Shown here one piece after another: positions 6,485-13,114 of a stretch of 15,087 nt of DNA. The stretch is from an uncultured Collinsella sp. (GTDB taxonomy: Bacteria; Actinomycetota; Coriobacteriia; Coriobacteriales; Coriobacteriaceae). Positions within the stretch are counted from its first letter, which is position 1. Each line of letters begins with the position of its first letter. The notes beneath the pieces are model-generated. The model saw only the letters and a program-made list of their open reading frames with translations, was not told the origin of the DNA and ran no database searches. A program made the position numbers and the translations under genes. The stretch spans positions 1 to 15,087 of the forward strand of contig UQXC01000050.1 in assembly GCA_900544995.1 (NCBI GenBank), given 5' to 3'.

Positions 6485-7792
6485 ATGACGGAGTCCTCTC
6501 AGCATACGTCTAAGCCCCAGGTCGAGGTTGAGGCCTCGGGCGGAGATGACAATAAGAGCGCACGCCGCGGCGCCATCTTTATCGGCGTCGTGCTGGTGGG
6601 TTATATCGTCTATCTGGTGGTAACCGGGCAGATGGGGCAGTTCTGGGCCGCTATGTCGAGCGTCCAGGCGTCATGGCTCGTTGTCGCGTGTCTCTGCATG
6701 TTCATGTATCTGTTCTTTGGCATTGTGGCCTATGCGATCGCTGTCTGGCTCGACCCCAATTCACCCGTCGGCATCCGCGACCTGATCTCGGTCGAGGCGA
6801 GTGGCATCTTCTTTGGCAACCTCACACCTATGATGATGGGCTCGACTCCCGCCCAGATCTACCGCCTGACCAAGGCGGGGCAAAATGTCGGCGAGGCCGG
6901 AGCCACGCAGTTCACGCGCTTTATCGTGTATCAGTTTGGCCTCGTTGCCTGGGGCGCTATCCTACTGCTTGCTCGCATGCCGTTTTTTGCCGAGCGCTAT
7001 GGCGACATGACGCTGCTGTGCGTCTTTAGCTTTGGTGGGCACTGCTGCATCTTGCTGGGCATCTTCGCCGTCGCGCTCATGCCTAAGACCGTCACGCGCG
7101 TCGCCCATTGCATCATCAATTGGCTCGAGCGCATTGGTGTCTCGGCCACTAAGATCGAGGGTTGGCGCACGTTTGTCGATGGCGAGATCTACTCCTTCTC
7201 CGAGAAGTTCAAGCTTTCGGCCGGACATTTTTCTTCCATGCTGCTCACCGTGTTTATCACCATGCTGCAGCTCGCGTTTTTCTATCTGGTTCCGTATTTC
7301 CTGATGCTTGCCTTTGGCCACCACGAGGTCGACTTTTTCTCAGTCATGGCCGCGAGCGCCTTTGTCCAGCTGCTGAGCTCTGCGGTCCCCCTGCCCGGTG
7401 GAACTGGTGGCGCTGAGGGCGGCTTTGCATTGTTCTTGGGTCATTTCTTTGGGTCGGCTTCGACCGCCGGCTATCTGCTGTGGCGCCTCATTACGTTTAT
7501 TGCGCCGACCATTTTGGCTGCGCCCCTGCTGGGACTTAAGAGCGCCCACAACGAGAGCATCCATGCGCGCTGGGATCGTGTGATGCGCAAGCTCGGCCGC
7601 ACGCCTCAGACGCCCTCTGCGCCCACTATGCCGCACCCCACGAATGCTGTTACCGTTGATCCCAAGAAGCGCGCTCAGAAGGCTTCTGGGACCGCTAAGC
7701 CGGCTCATAAAGCCTATGTGCGCCAGACAGGCGATGGTATTCGCGTATCTCCGTCGGCACTCAATAAGAAGAAGCATCCTAAGTCGCAGTAG
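6485..7792 (+). CDS. Flippase-like integral membrane protein (LPG_synthase_TM / UPF0104 family)
   Basis: A 435-residue polytopic membrane protein. After a polar N terminus of about 30 residues come roughly eight hydrophobic segments, near 34-52, 64-90, 98-112, 140-165, 178-200, 245-275, 285-300 and 320-350. The loop P302-L-P-G-G-T-G-G-A-E-G312 and the upstream GNLTPMMMGSTPAQIYR stretch are hallmarks of the family related to the transmembrane part of lysyl-phosphatidylglycerol synthase. Members are believed to flip or move lipid-linked substrates, mostly without biochemical proof. No soluble aminoacyl-transferase domain is present, so it is not a full MprF. The last 75 residues are basic and probably cytoplasmic. 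AAGGAG (6475-6480) fixes the ATG at 6485. It is monocistronic by position, followed by the TetR gene on the same strand. Confidence 0.85.
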   Translation: MTESSQHTSKPQVEVEASGGDDNKSARRGAIFIGVVLVGYIVYLVVTGQMGQFWAAMSSVQASWLVVACLCMFMYLFFGIVAYAIAVWLDPNSPVGIRDLISVEASGIFFGNLTPMMMGSTPAQIYRLTKAGQNVGEAGATQFTRFIVYQFGLVAWGAILLLARMPFFAERYGDMTLLCVFSFGGHCCILLGIFAVALMPKTVTRVAHCIINWLERIGVSATKIEGWRTFVDGEIYSFSEKFKLSAGHFSSMLLTVFITMLQLAFFYLVPYFLMLAFGHHEVDFFSVMAASAFVQLLSSAVPLPGGTGGAEGGFALFLGHFFGSASTAGYLLWRLITFIAPTILAAPLLGLKSAHNESIHARWDRVMRKLGRTPQTPSAPTMPHPTNAVTVDPKKRAQKASGTAKPAHKAYVRQTGDGIRVSPSALNKKKHPKSQ

Positions 7793-7841
7793 GGCAGTCG
7801 TGCGTTCTTCATGATGCGGGGCATATTTGTGCTGTATGGGG

Positions 7842-7865
7842 GATAATCCTCTTACGTAGATTATC
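7842..7865. promoter_or_regulatory. Palindromic operator candidate upstream of the TetR gene
   Basis: GATAATC (7842-7848) and GATTATC (7859-7865) are perfect inverted repeats around 10 nt, and the spacer itself contains the palindrome TACGTA (7853-7858). The 24-bp element lies 43 nt before the TetR start. Autoregulation through such palindromes is common in this family; the link here is inference. Confidence 0.5.
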
Positions 7866-7908
7866 TCTCATCTGTTGATGAATGCTTGCATATCGAAGGG
7901 ACACGCCC

Positions 7909-8520
7909 ATGGCAACCAGCAAACCGCGTCTTGATCGTCGCATCATTCGCAGCCGTAATGCCATCCTTTCGGCTTTCGAGCGCCTGCTCATGGAAAAGCC
8001 GCTGGCAGACATTACGGTGAGTGCCATCGCGCGCGAGGCCAATGTCGACCGCAAGACCTTTTACGTTCACTTTGGTACGGTTGACGGCCTGCTCGATGCC
8101 ATTGCCGTCGATGTGGTGGAGATGATTGTCGACTCGGTCGAGAAAACGCTTGCTTCTATGGACGGTGACACCAGCGAGCGCGCTCTTGGCGCGGCGGCGA
8201 CCTTCTTTAAAACCGTTAATGAGGCACTGTGCAACAACTTAGTGCTCAATCGTCAGCTGATCGAGAATATTCCGCTCGATGATTTCATGGCTCGTCTTCG
8301 TGCACCGCTCGAGCACGAGATTGCCGAGCGCGATCTGCTGCCCCAAGGTCTCAAGGACGAGATGTTCGACTACTATCTGGCGTTTTTGCTGTCGGGTATT
8401 ATCGGTATCTATCGCACGTGGGCGCTGTCTGACGGCTCGGTTCCTATCGAGCGCGTCTCTGAGGTCGCCAACGATCTGACTCTCAATGGTCTGTCGAGTC
8501 TGGAATCTCGCTTGGATTAG
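7909..8520 (+). CDS. TetR/AcrR-family transcriptional regulator
   Basis: A 203-residue cytoplasmic DNA-binding protein. The N-terminal helix-turn-helix spans about residues 10-58, with RSRNAILSAFERLL, the ITVSAIAREANVDRKTFYVHF recognition region and the usual following GTVDGLLDAI. The C-terminal all-helical part, about 65-203, would bind a ligand or form the dimer, and does not resemble a subfamily I can name. GAAGGG (7895-7900) with 8-nt spacing supports the ATG at 7909 over one at 7882. It is the last + strand gene before the orientation changes, and abuts a transposase remnant on its 3' side. The target may be its own promoter and perhaps the flippase-like gene upstream. Confidence 0.9.
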   Translation: MATSKPRLDRRIIRSRNAILSAFERLLMEKPLADITVSAIAREANVDRKTFYVHFGTVDGLLDAIAVDVVEMIVDSVEKTLASMDGDTSERALGAAATFFKTVNEALCNNLVLNRQLIENIPLDDFMARLRAPLEHEIAERDLLPQGLKDEMFDYYLAFLLSGIIGIYRTWALSDGSVPIERVSEVANDLTLNGLSSLESRLD

Positions 8521-8522
8521 GC

Positions 8523-8615
8523 CTAGTTGGGCTCGTCGGCGTGGAAATTCCTGTTCCTGAGGTTCTCCGGCGTCTTGGAGACCTCGCCGGCGTAGGAGCT
8601 GTAGCCTGAGGATCC
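8523..8615 (-). pseudogene. IS3-family transposase remnant (internal fragment of OrfB)
   Basis: The - strand from 8615 to 8526 reads 30 codons ending in the stop TAG (8525-8523) and preceded by an in-frame TAA. The peptide contains YSSYAGEVSKTPENL and NRNFHADEPN, typical of IS3-family transposases just before the DDE catalytic domain, where the intact protein would continue with KWxTDIT. No start, no catalytic residues and no terminal inverted repeats are present, so it is a dead scrap. It fills most of the gap between the convergent TetR and ABC ATPase genes. Recognition is from memory of the family and the fragment is short. Confidence 0.7.
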
Positions 8616-8632
8616 TTAAAAGAAAGTCCAGT

Positions 8633-9814
8633 TTATCCTTCCCACTCCAAATGGGAATCCTCCGATGCGCCTTCGCACGCTCGCATGACCTCGATACCAT
8701 GCGAGCGTGCGAACTCGACGAGCTCTGCGTTGCGGGCGTTTATGGTGCCGAAGGCGGCGGGGCACACGATAAGGCGCGCGCAGTGGACGAGGAGCTCTTT
8801 GGCGCGGGCTATAGTTTTATCTCCGATCGGCTCGAAGGCGCGCTCGGCCACGAATTCCGTCGCCAGGTCGCGCGCGAGCTCGCAGTCGATGTCCCCTTCG
8901 TGCAGAACGCCCGCGTAGAACGCCTTGCCCTGCCGGATGAGCTGGCGAAACACAGCCGACCCCGTACCTGCGCCGGCGATGACGAACGTGTGCGCATCAC
9001 CGTGTGGACGCCCAATTTCCACGCTGCCGAAGCGCTCGTTGAAGGTGCCATGCTGAAGGCCGTAGAGCTCGCCAATTGTCTCGCGCGTGAATATGTCCTC
9101 GGGTGCGCCGGCGCGGAAGACCCGGCCGTCCTTCACGCAAATCACCTTGTCGGCGCTTTTCTGCGCGAGCTCGAGTTCGTGGATGGACATGATGACAGCC
9201 ACATTCCGCGATTTCGCAAGGTGGCGAAGTATTCGCAGCAGGTCGATCTGGTAGCGGATATCGAGATACGACGTGGGCTCGTCGAGCACGAGCACACGCG
9301 GATCCTGTGCGATGGCGCGTGCGAGCATGACGCGCTGGCGTTGCCCATCGCTTATCTGCATGAAGTCGCGCTCGGCGAGCTCTTCCACATGTGCGGTTTT
9401 CATTGCCTCGTCGACCCGACTATGGTCGTCGGGCGAGAGTGTGCCCATTCGCCCGGTGTAGGGATGTCTTCCCGCCTCTACGATATCGCGGCAGGTGAGG
9501 AGCTCGGTCCGGGGGCGATCTGTCAGCATAACGGCAAGGTTCCTTGCGAACTCCGCCGTCTTCCATCGGGAAATCTCCCGTCCGTCGAGCTCGACCGCGC
9601 CGGCAAGCGGTGCAAGATGGCGTGTGATGGTTTTCAAGATGGTCGACTTGCCCGAGCCGTTCGGCCCGATGAGCGCCACGACGTCGCCCGCGCGAACCTC
9701 CAGATCGACACCTTCGACTACGACCTTCTTGTCGTAGCCCGCCGACAGGTCGCTTATGCGGAAAAGCGGCGCTCCGTCAGTCTGCGTTTTGGGCCGTGGC
9801 ACGAATTTCCCCAT
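8633..9814 (-). CDS. ABC transporter ATPase, BtuD/FecE-like, with C-terminal extension
   Basis: This ATPase would power import by the adjacent FecCD-type permease. In its 393 residues, the ABC domain covers about 17-255. Walker A is GPNGSGKST at 50-58, the signature is ISDGQRQRV at 154-162 (Asp in place of the second-position Gly of SGGQ), Walker B is VLVLDEP at 174-180 and the switch His is His212 in SIHELELA. The usual Q-loop Gln is replaced by the LTDR stretch at 97-100, a variant I recall from BtuD-like relatives. Residues about 272-393 form an extra domain opening with the glycine-rich IAGAGTGSAV and containing AGVLHEGDID, absent from standard BtuD and FecE (about 250 residues). Its ATG follows the permease stop codon with no gap. 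No terminator was seen downstream. Confidence 0.9.
   Translation of the reverse strand: MGKFVPRPKTQTDGAPLFRISDLSAGYDKKVVVEGVDLEVRAGDVVALIGPNGSGKSTILKTITRHLAPLAGAVELDGREISRWKTAEFARNLAVMLTDRPRTELLTCRDIVEAGRHPYTGRMGTLSPDDHSRVDEAMKTAHVEELAERDFMQISDGQRQRVMLARAIAQDPRVLVLDEPTSYLDIRYQIDLLRILRHLAKSRNVAVIMSIHELELAQKSADKVICVKDGRVFRAGAPEDIFTRETIGELYGLQHGTFNERFGSVEIGRPHGDAHTFVIAGAGTGSAVFRQLIRQGKAFYAGVLHEGDIDCELARDLATEFVAERAFEPIGDKTIARAKELLVHCARLIVCPAAFGTINARNAELVEFARSHGIEVMRACEGASEDSHLEWEG
8672..8713. repeat. Perfect 15-bp inverted repeat inside the ABC ATPase gene
   Basis: Arms 8672-8686 and 8699-8713 (TTCGCACGCTCGCAT and its exact reverse complement) surround 12 nt. They code on the - strand for FARSH and MRACE near residues 368-381 of the ATPase, about 40 nt before its stop codon. 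In the mRNA this is a very stable hairpin at the extreme end of the operon. Confidence 0.85.
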
Positions 9815-10855
9815 CTACCTCACCCGCTTCTTCAACATGAGTGCGATAACCACCGGCGCGCCGAAGATGGCGGTGACGGCGCTGATGGAAAGCTCGACGG
9901 GAGAGAACAGCGTGCGCGCGATTAAATCGCAGCCCGCGCAGAAGATGGCGCCTCCCAAGAAGCACGCAGGAATCACGCGGATGGGCTTCGACGACTTCAG
10001 CGCGGACTTCACGAGATGCGGAACCGCGATGCCTACGAACGACACCGGACCAGCGAACGCGGTCACGCAGGCGGAGAGCATGCTCGCTAGAAGGACGAGC
10101 ACCACGCGGAAGCGTGCGACGTTCACGCCGACGCTTTTCGCGTAGGCTTCTCCCAGCTGGAAGGCGGAAAGGGTTTTCGATATCGCGAATACGCATGCGC
10201 TCACGGTGATCACCACGACCGCGATGACTGCGACGTCGTCCCAGCTCGAACCCGAGAAGCTACCCAAAGACCAGTTGTGCAGGTTCACGATGGACTGGTC
10301 GTCGGCGAAGGCGATGAGGAAGTTCGTCGCCGCCGAGCAGATGTATCCCACCATGACGCCCGCTACGATGAGCATGGCCATGGAACTTATGCGTCGTGCG
10401 ATGAGGAGCACGAAGCCGATGGTGATAAGTGAGCCCAGAAACGCTGCGGCCACCATGGCCGGCGAGGACATGGCCTGGTTCGCGCCCAGAAGTACGATCA
10501 TCGTAAGCGCGACGACGAACTTTGCGCCCGAGGAGACGCCCAAGATGAACGGGTCGGCGATGGGATTGTTAAAAAACGTCTGCAGCAGGAACCCGGAGAG
10601 GGAAAGCGCCCCGCCGAGAAGCACGGCTGAAAGCACGCGCGGTAGGCGAATCTCCCAGATGACCTGGCTTTCCATGGAATTGGCCGCGCCGCCCGAAAGG
10701 ATGCCGGGGATGTGGTCTGCGGGCACGAGCACGCTCCCGATGCACAGGTTGGCCCCGACGAGCACGATGAGGGCAACAGCGAGTAGCGCCGTCACGACGC
10801 GACACCGCGCGGCGCGCCCCGATTCGTCGTATGTCATGGAAAGCCGGCTTCTCAT
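9815..10855 (-). CDS. FecCD/BtuC-family ABC transporter permease
   Basis: The membrane channel of a class II (type II) metal-chelate or corrinoid importer. The 346 residues hold about nine or ten hydrophobic helices. Family motifs are LPRVLSAVLLGGALSLSG starting at 71, NNPIADPFILGVSSGA at 96-111, GPVSFVGIAVPHLVK at 269-283 and a final FSPVELSISAVTAIFGAPV segment typical of FecCD proteins. The start at 10855 lies 4 nt after the binding-protein stop, with a GAGGAAG ribosome-like sequence rather far upstream; an ATG six codons in is possible. The permease would work as a homodimer with the following ATPase. The family carries ferric siderophores, heme, cobalamin and cobinamide, so cargo comes from context, which here is cobalamin-linked. 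Confidence 0.93.
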   Translation of the reverse strand: MRSRLSMTYDESGRAARCRVVTALLAVALIVLVGANLCIGSVLVPADHIPGILSGGAANSMESQVIWEIRLPRVLSAVLLGGALSLSGFLLQTFFNNPIADPFILGVSSGAKFVVALTMIVLLGANQAMSSPAMVAAAFLGSLITIGFVLLIARRISSMAMLIVAGVMVGYICSAATNFLIAFADDQSIVNLHNWSLGSFSGSSWDDVAVIAVVVITVSACVFAISKTLSAFQLGEAYAKSVGVNVARFRVVLVLLASMLSACVTAFAGPVSFVGIAVPHLVKSALKSSKPIRVIPACFLGGAIFCAGCDLIARTLFSPVELSISAVTAIFGAPVVIALMLKKRVR

Positions 10856-10859
10856 GGTA

Positions 10860-12431
10860 CTAGTCGAGCTTCCTCAGATAATGGAAGTCGCTCGCGTCAT
10901 CGCCGGTGAACGCCCCGTGCAGCTCGTCGATAATGTCGGCGGTAGAAGTCATCTGCTGGTACATGTCGGCGCTTGTGACCCAGACGTTGCCGTTCTTCAC
11001 GGCTTTGAACTGCGACAATAGTGCGTTTTTGCCTACGAAGTCGTTCAAGGTGGCAACCGATTCGTCGATGGTGCCGTTGTAGACGATGATGTCGGCATCC
11101 TTCGCCGTCGCGTAGAAGCGCTCCATTTCGAGCGTTACTGACGAACCTGACGTCGACGCCGTCTGCGCGTCATCGAGCGCGTAGCTGCCGCCTGCAAGCT
11201 CGATCATCTGCGCCACGTAGTCGCCCGCTCGCCGCGTGACGGCGGCCCCGTTCGAGTTAATGTAGAAATACGCCACGGTTTTACCTGACGACGCGAGCCC
11301 CGACGTTTGCTCGACGCGGGCCTTCTGCTCGTTGAACAGGTGCGCGGCCTCGTCTTCCTTGTCGAACAGGACGCCGAAAAGCTTAATCCACTCGACGCGC
11401 CCGAGTGCTTCGGGCTCGCTCGACGACTGTTCGGTGAGCACGACGAGCCCGAGCTTCTGCAGCTTTTCCTTCACATCGGGCGTATGGTTGATCATGGTGT
11501 TCTCGATGGCGAGCGTGCAGCCCGAGGCCGATATTCGCTCGTAGTCGGGCGCGCTGTACTTGCCGCCGTAGGCGATCGCCCCACTTTCGAGCGCGCTTTT
11601 GAAGCCCGCGACCGAGCAATCGTCGGCCTTCGTGCCCGACATGAAGATATTGTCGTTCGCATCGAGCGCGTCGACCAGGCACATCGTCGCCGACGACACG
11701 AGGTACACCTTGTCGGCGGGGCGCCTTATGACCGCGATGTCGGAGCTCAACCCGTCAGGTACCTTCGCATCCTGCGGCACCACGAGGAAGCGCTCCCCGT
11801 TCGAAACGCAGATAAGCCGCAGGCCGCCTTCGAACTCGTCGACAGTGAAGTGCTTGGCGTATTCAAGCTGAAGCGTCCCCGTCGGCTTCCAGCCGCAGCC
11901 CAAATCGGCGTTGTGGAAGTCGGCCGCGGCGCTTGAAGCCGTTCTCGCAGGGGAGCCGCCGCTTGCTTCGTCGCCCGATTTCTCCTTCATGGTGGATGAG
12001 TCGAAGTGGAGCGTGTAGTCGATGGTGTGCGGCGTCGACATGGCGACGGTCTCGGCCGACACGGCGATGTCCTCGTCGAGCGTGACGGGTATCTCGAACG
12101 TGGAGTTGCCGCCGTCGTTTGCGGGCGCGTAGTCCACGCCGTTGACGGTCATTTTGTCGTAGTTCGAACTCGACCAGGTGATGGTCGCGGTGTAGGTGTC
12201 GCCATCCTTCACAATTGTGGTGGGTGAGGCGATGCTTGCGCGCCCTGACCCGCCGGAGAGCGAGACGCTCACAGTGTATTCCTGAGAGCCTGCCGTGCCA
12301 CCGGTCGCGTTCGGGCTCGCACTGCACCCCGCGAAGGGAAGCGCGAGCAGGGCGACGAGAACGCAGGCGATCGCGCGCACCGCGATGCTGCGACGCTTCC
12401 TGCTTTCCCCCTTGGGAAGAATCGACCGCAT
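10860..12431 (-). CDS. Lipoprotein with NEAT-like domain fused to a class III periplasmic-binding domain
   Basis: The 523-residue protein is the substrate receptor for the adjacent ABC importer. A basic N terminus (RKRR at 11-14) and hydrophobic stretch end in the lipobox PFAGC with Cys36, predicting an extracellular lipid anchor. Residues about 51-146 form a beta-rich domain with YTVSVSLSGGSG, TYTATITWSSSNYDKM and TFEIPV, resembling NEAT or related iron-transport-associated domains. After a Ser/Ala-rich linker (147-172), residues about 185-523 resemble Peripla_BP_2 receptors for metal chelates, heme and corrinoids, including LGRVEWIKLFGVLF at 343-356. Fusion of the two in one lipoprotein is unusual outside heme-uptake-like systems. 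It starts 4 nt after the preceding lipoprotein and ends 4 nt before the permease. The NEAT assignment is by pattern only; the binding domain is more secure. Confidence 0.85.
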   Translation of the reverse strand: MRSILPKGESRKRRSIAVRAIACVLVALLALPFAGCSASPNATGGTAGSQEYTVSVSLSGGSGRASIASPTTIVKDGDTYTATITWSSSNYDKMTVNGVDYAPANDGGNSTFEIPVTLDEDIAVSAETVAMSTPHTIDYTLHFDSSTMKEKSGDEASGGSPARTASSAAADFHNADLGCGWKPTGTLQLEYAKHFTVDEFEGGLRLICVSNGERFLVVPQDAKVPDGLSSDIAVIRRPADKVYLVSSATMCLVDALDANDNIFMSGTKADDCSVAGFKSALESGAIAYGGKYSAPDYERISASGCTLAIENTMINHTPDVKEKLQKLGLVVLTEQSSSEPEALGRVEWIKLFGVLFDKEDEAAHLFNEQKARVEQTSGLASSGKTVAYFYINSNGAAVTRRAGDYVAQMIELAGGSYALDDAQTASTSGSSVTLEMERFYATAKDADIIVYNGTIDESVATLNDFVGKNALLSQFKAVKNGNVWVTSADMYQQMTSTADIIDELHGAFTGDDASDFHYLRKLD

Positions 12432-12435
12432 GGCG

Positions 12436-12969
12436 TTACTTCAGTGCGTCGGCGCGCAGATCGACGCCGGCGGATTCGAACACGAGCGTGCGGTCGTACC
12501 ACTGCTCTTTTCTAATACTCCATGCGGCGCAGGCGGTGTCCTCGTCGAGCGCTTCAACGGGCACGTCGTAGGTGTACTTGCCTTCCGCGTTTTCCACATA
12601 GGGGATGAAGTCGGCCTCGCTCGCGGCGGCAGCCTCATCGCCCGTGCCCATGAAGAGCTTGCCGTAGCCCGTGCCGGAAAGCGTCATCACGCAGTGCATG
12701 GAGCCGTTTTGCACGATGAGCTGGGCGTCCACAATCCTGAACATGTTCGAGCTGGAATCTACGGTGATCGGATAGGTGCCGTCGGCCACCTTGTCGGCGG
12801 TGATGGGGGCAGCGCTTGCGCCCTCGGGCGCATTGGCCGCCTGTTCGGTCTTTTCCTGGGAATCGGCATCGCTTGCCTTTGCGCTGTCGATTGAATTTCC
12901 GCCGCAGCCGGCGAGCGAGAACGCGAAAAGCGCCGCTGACAGGGCGAAGGCGAGGGTTTTCTTCAACAT
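12436..12969 (-). CDS. Small lipoprotein with a NEAT-like beta domain
   Basis: A 177-residue lipoprotein with a clear signal peptide ending in the lipobox LAGC at 19-22. A flexible Ser/Ala/Glu-rich stretch runs to about residue 58. The folded part, about 60-168, runs from DGTYPITV through VMTLSGTGYGKLFMGTG to KYTYDVPVEALDED and YDRTLVFES. Its layout parallels the N-terminal domain of the next gene: Tyr-x-Lys, then a TFEIPV/TYDVPV strand, LDED, and a final TL-F-S strand. I infer a shared ligand and a relay from this protein to the receptor. AAAGGA upstream of 12969 fixes the start; an ATG at 13044 would lose the signal peptide position. It lies 145 nt after cbiK, past two hairpins. The ligand is unknown. 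Confidence 0.82.
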   Translation of the reverse strand: MLKKTLAFALSAALFAFSLAGCGGNSIDSAKASDADSQEKTEQAANAPEGASAAPITADKVADGTYPITVDSSSNMFRIVDAQLIVQNGSMHCVMTLSGTGYGKLFMGTGDEAAAASEADFIPYVENAEGKYTYDVPVEALDEDTACAAWSIRKEQWYDRTLVFESAGVDLRADALK

Positions 12970-12996
12970 GGAGGGGGTTCCTTTCAATCGCTTCGA

Positions 12997-13079
12997 CCGC
13001 CCGCGCCGTGCGGTGGGCGGGCGGGATGCGAATGCAACGGGCATGCGCCGTCAGTCGGGGAAGGCGCATGCCCGTTGCA
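12997..13079 (-). other. Two strong hairpins between cbiK and the lipoprotein gene
   Basis: TGCAACGGGCATGCGCC (13033-13049) and its exact reverse complement (13063-13079) form a 17-bp stem with a 13-nt loop. CCGCCCGC (12997-13004) and GCGGGCGG (13017-13024) form an 8-bp stem next to it. Neither is followed by a U tract on the - strand. They probably act as RNA processing or stabilising structures that set the ratio of CbiK to transporter, or as a partial terminator. Confidence 0.7.
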
Positions 13080-13114
13080 CGGGGACGCGACCGGCGCCCC
13101 CGTGCGCGGCGAGT

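Noticed and set aside
8567..8590. CCGGCG/CGCCGG inverted repeat as a terminator for the convergent genes
   Set aside because: It lies within the transposase remnant, has an 12-nt loop and no T tract on either side.
8651..9925. 424-codon + strand open frame opposite the ABC ATPase
   Set aside because: Antisense shadow of a gene with clear Walker motifs; no ribosome site and no recognisable domain.
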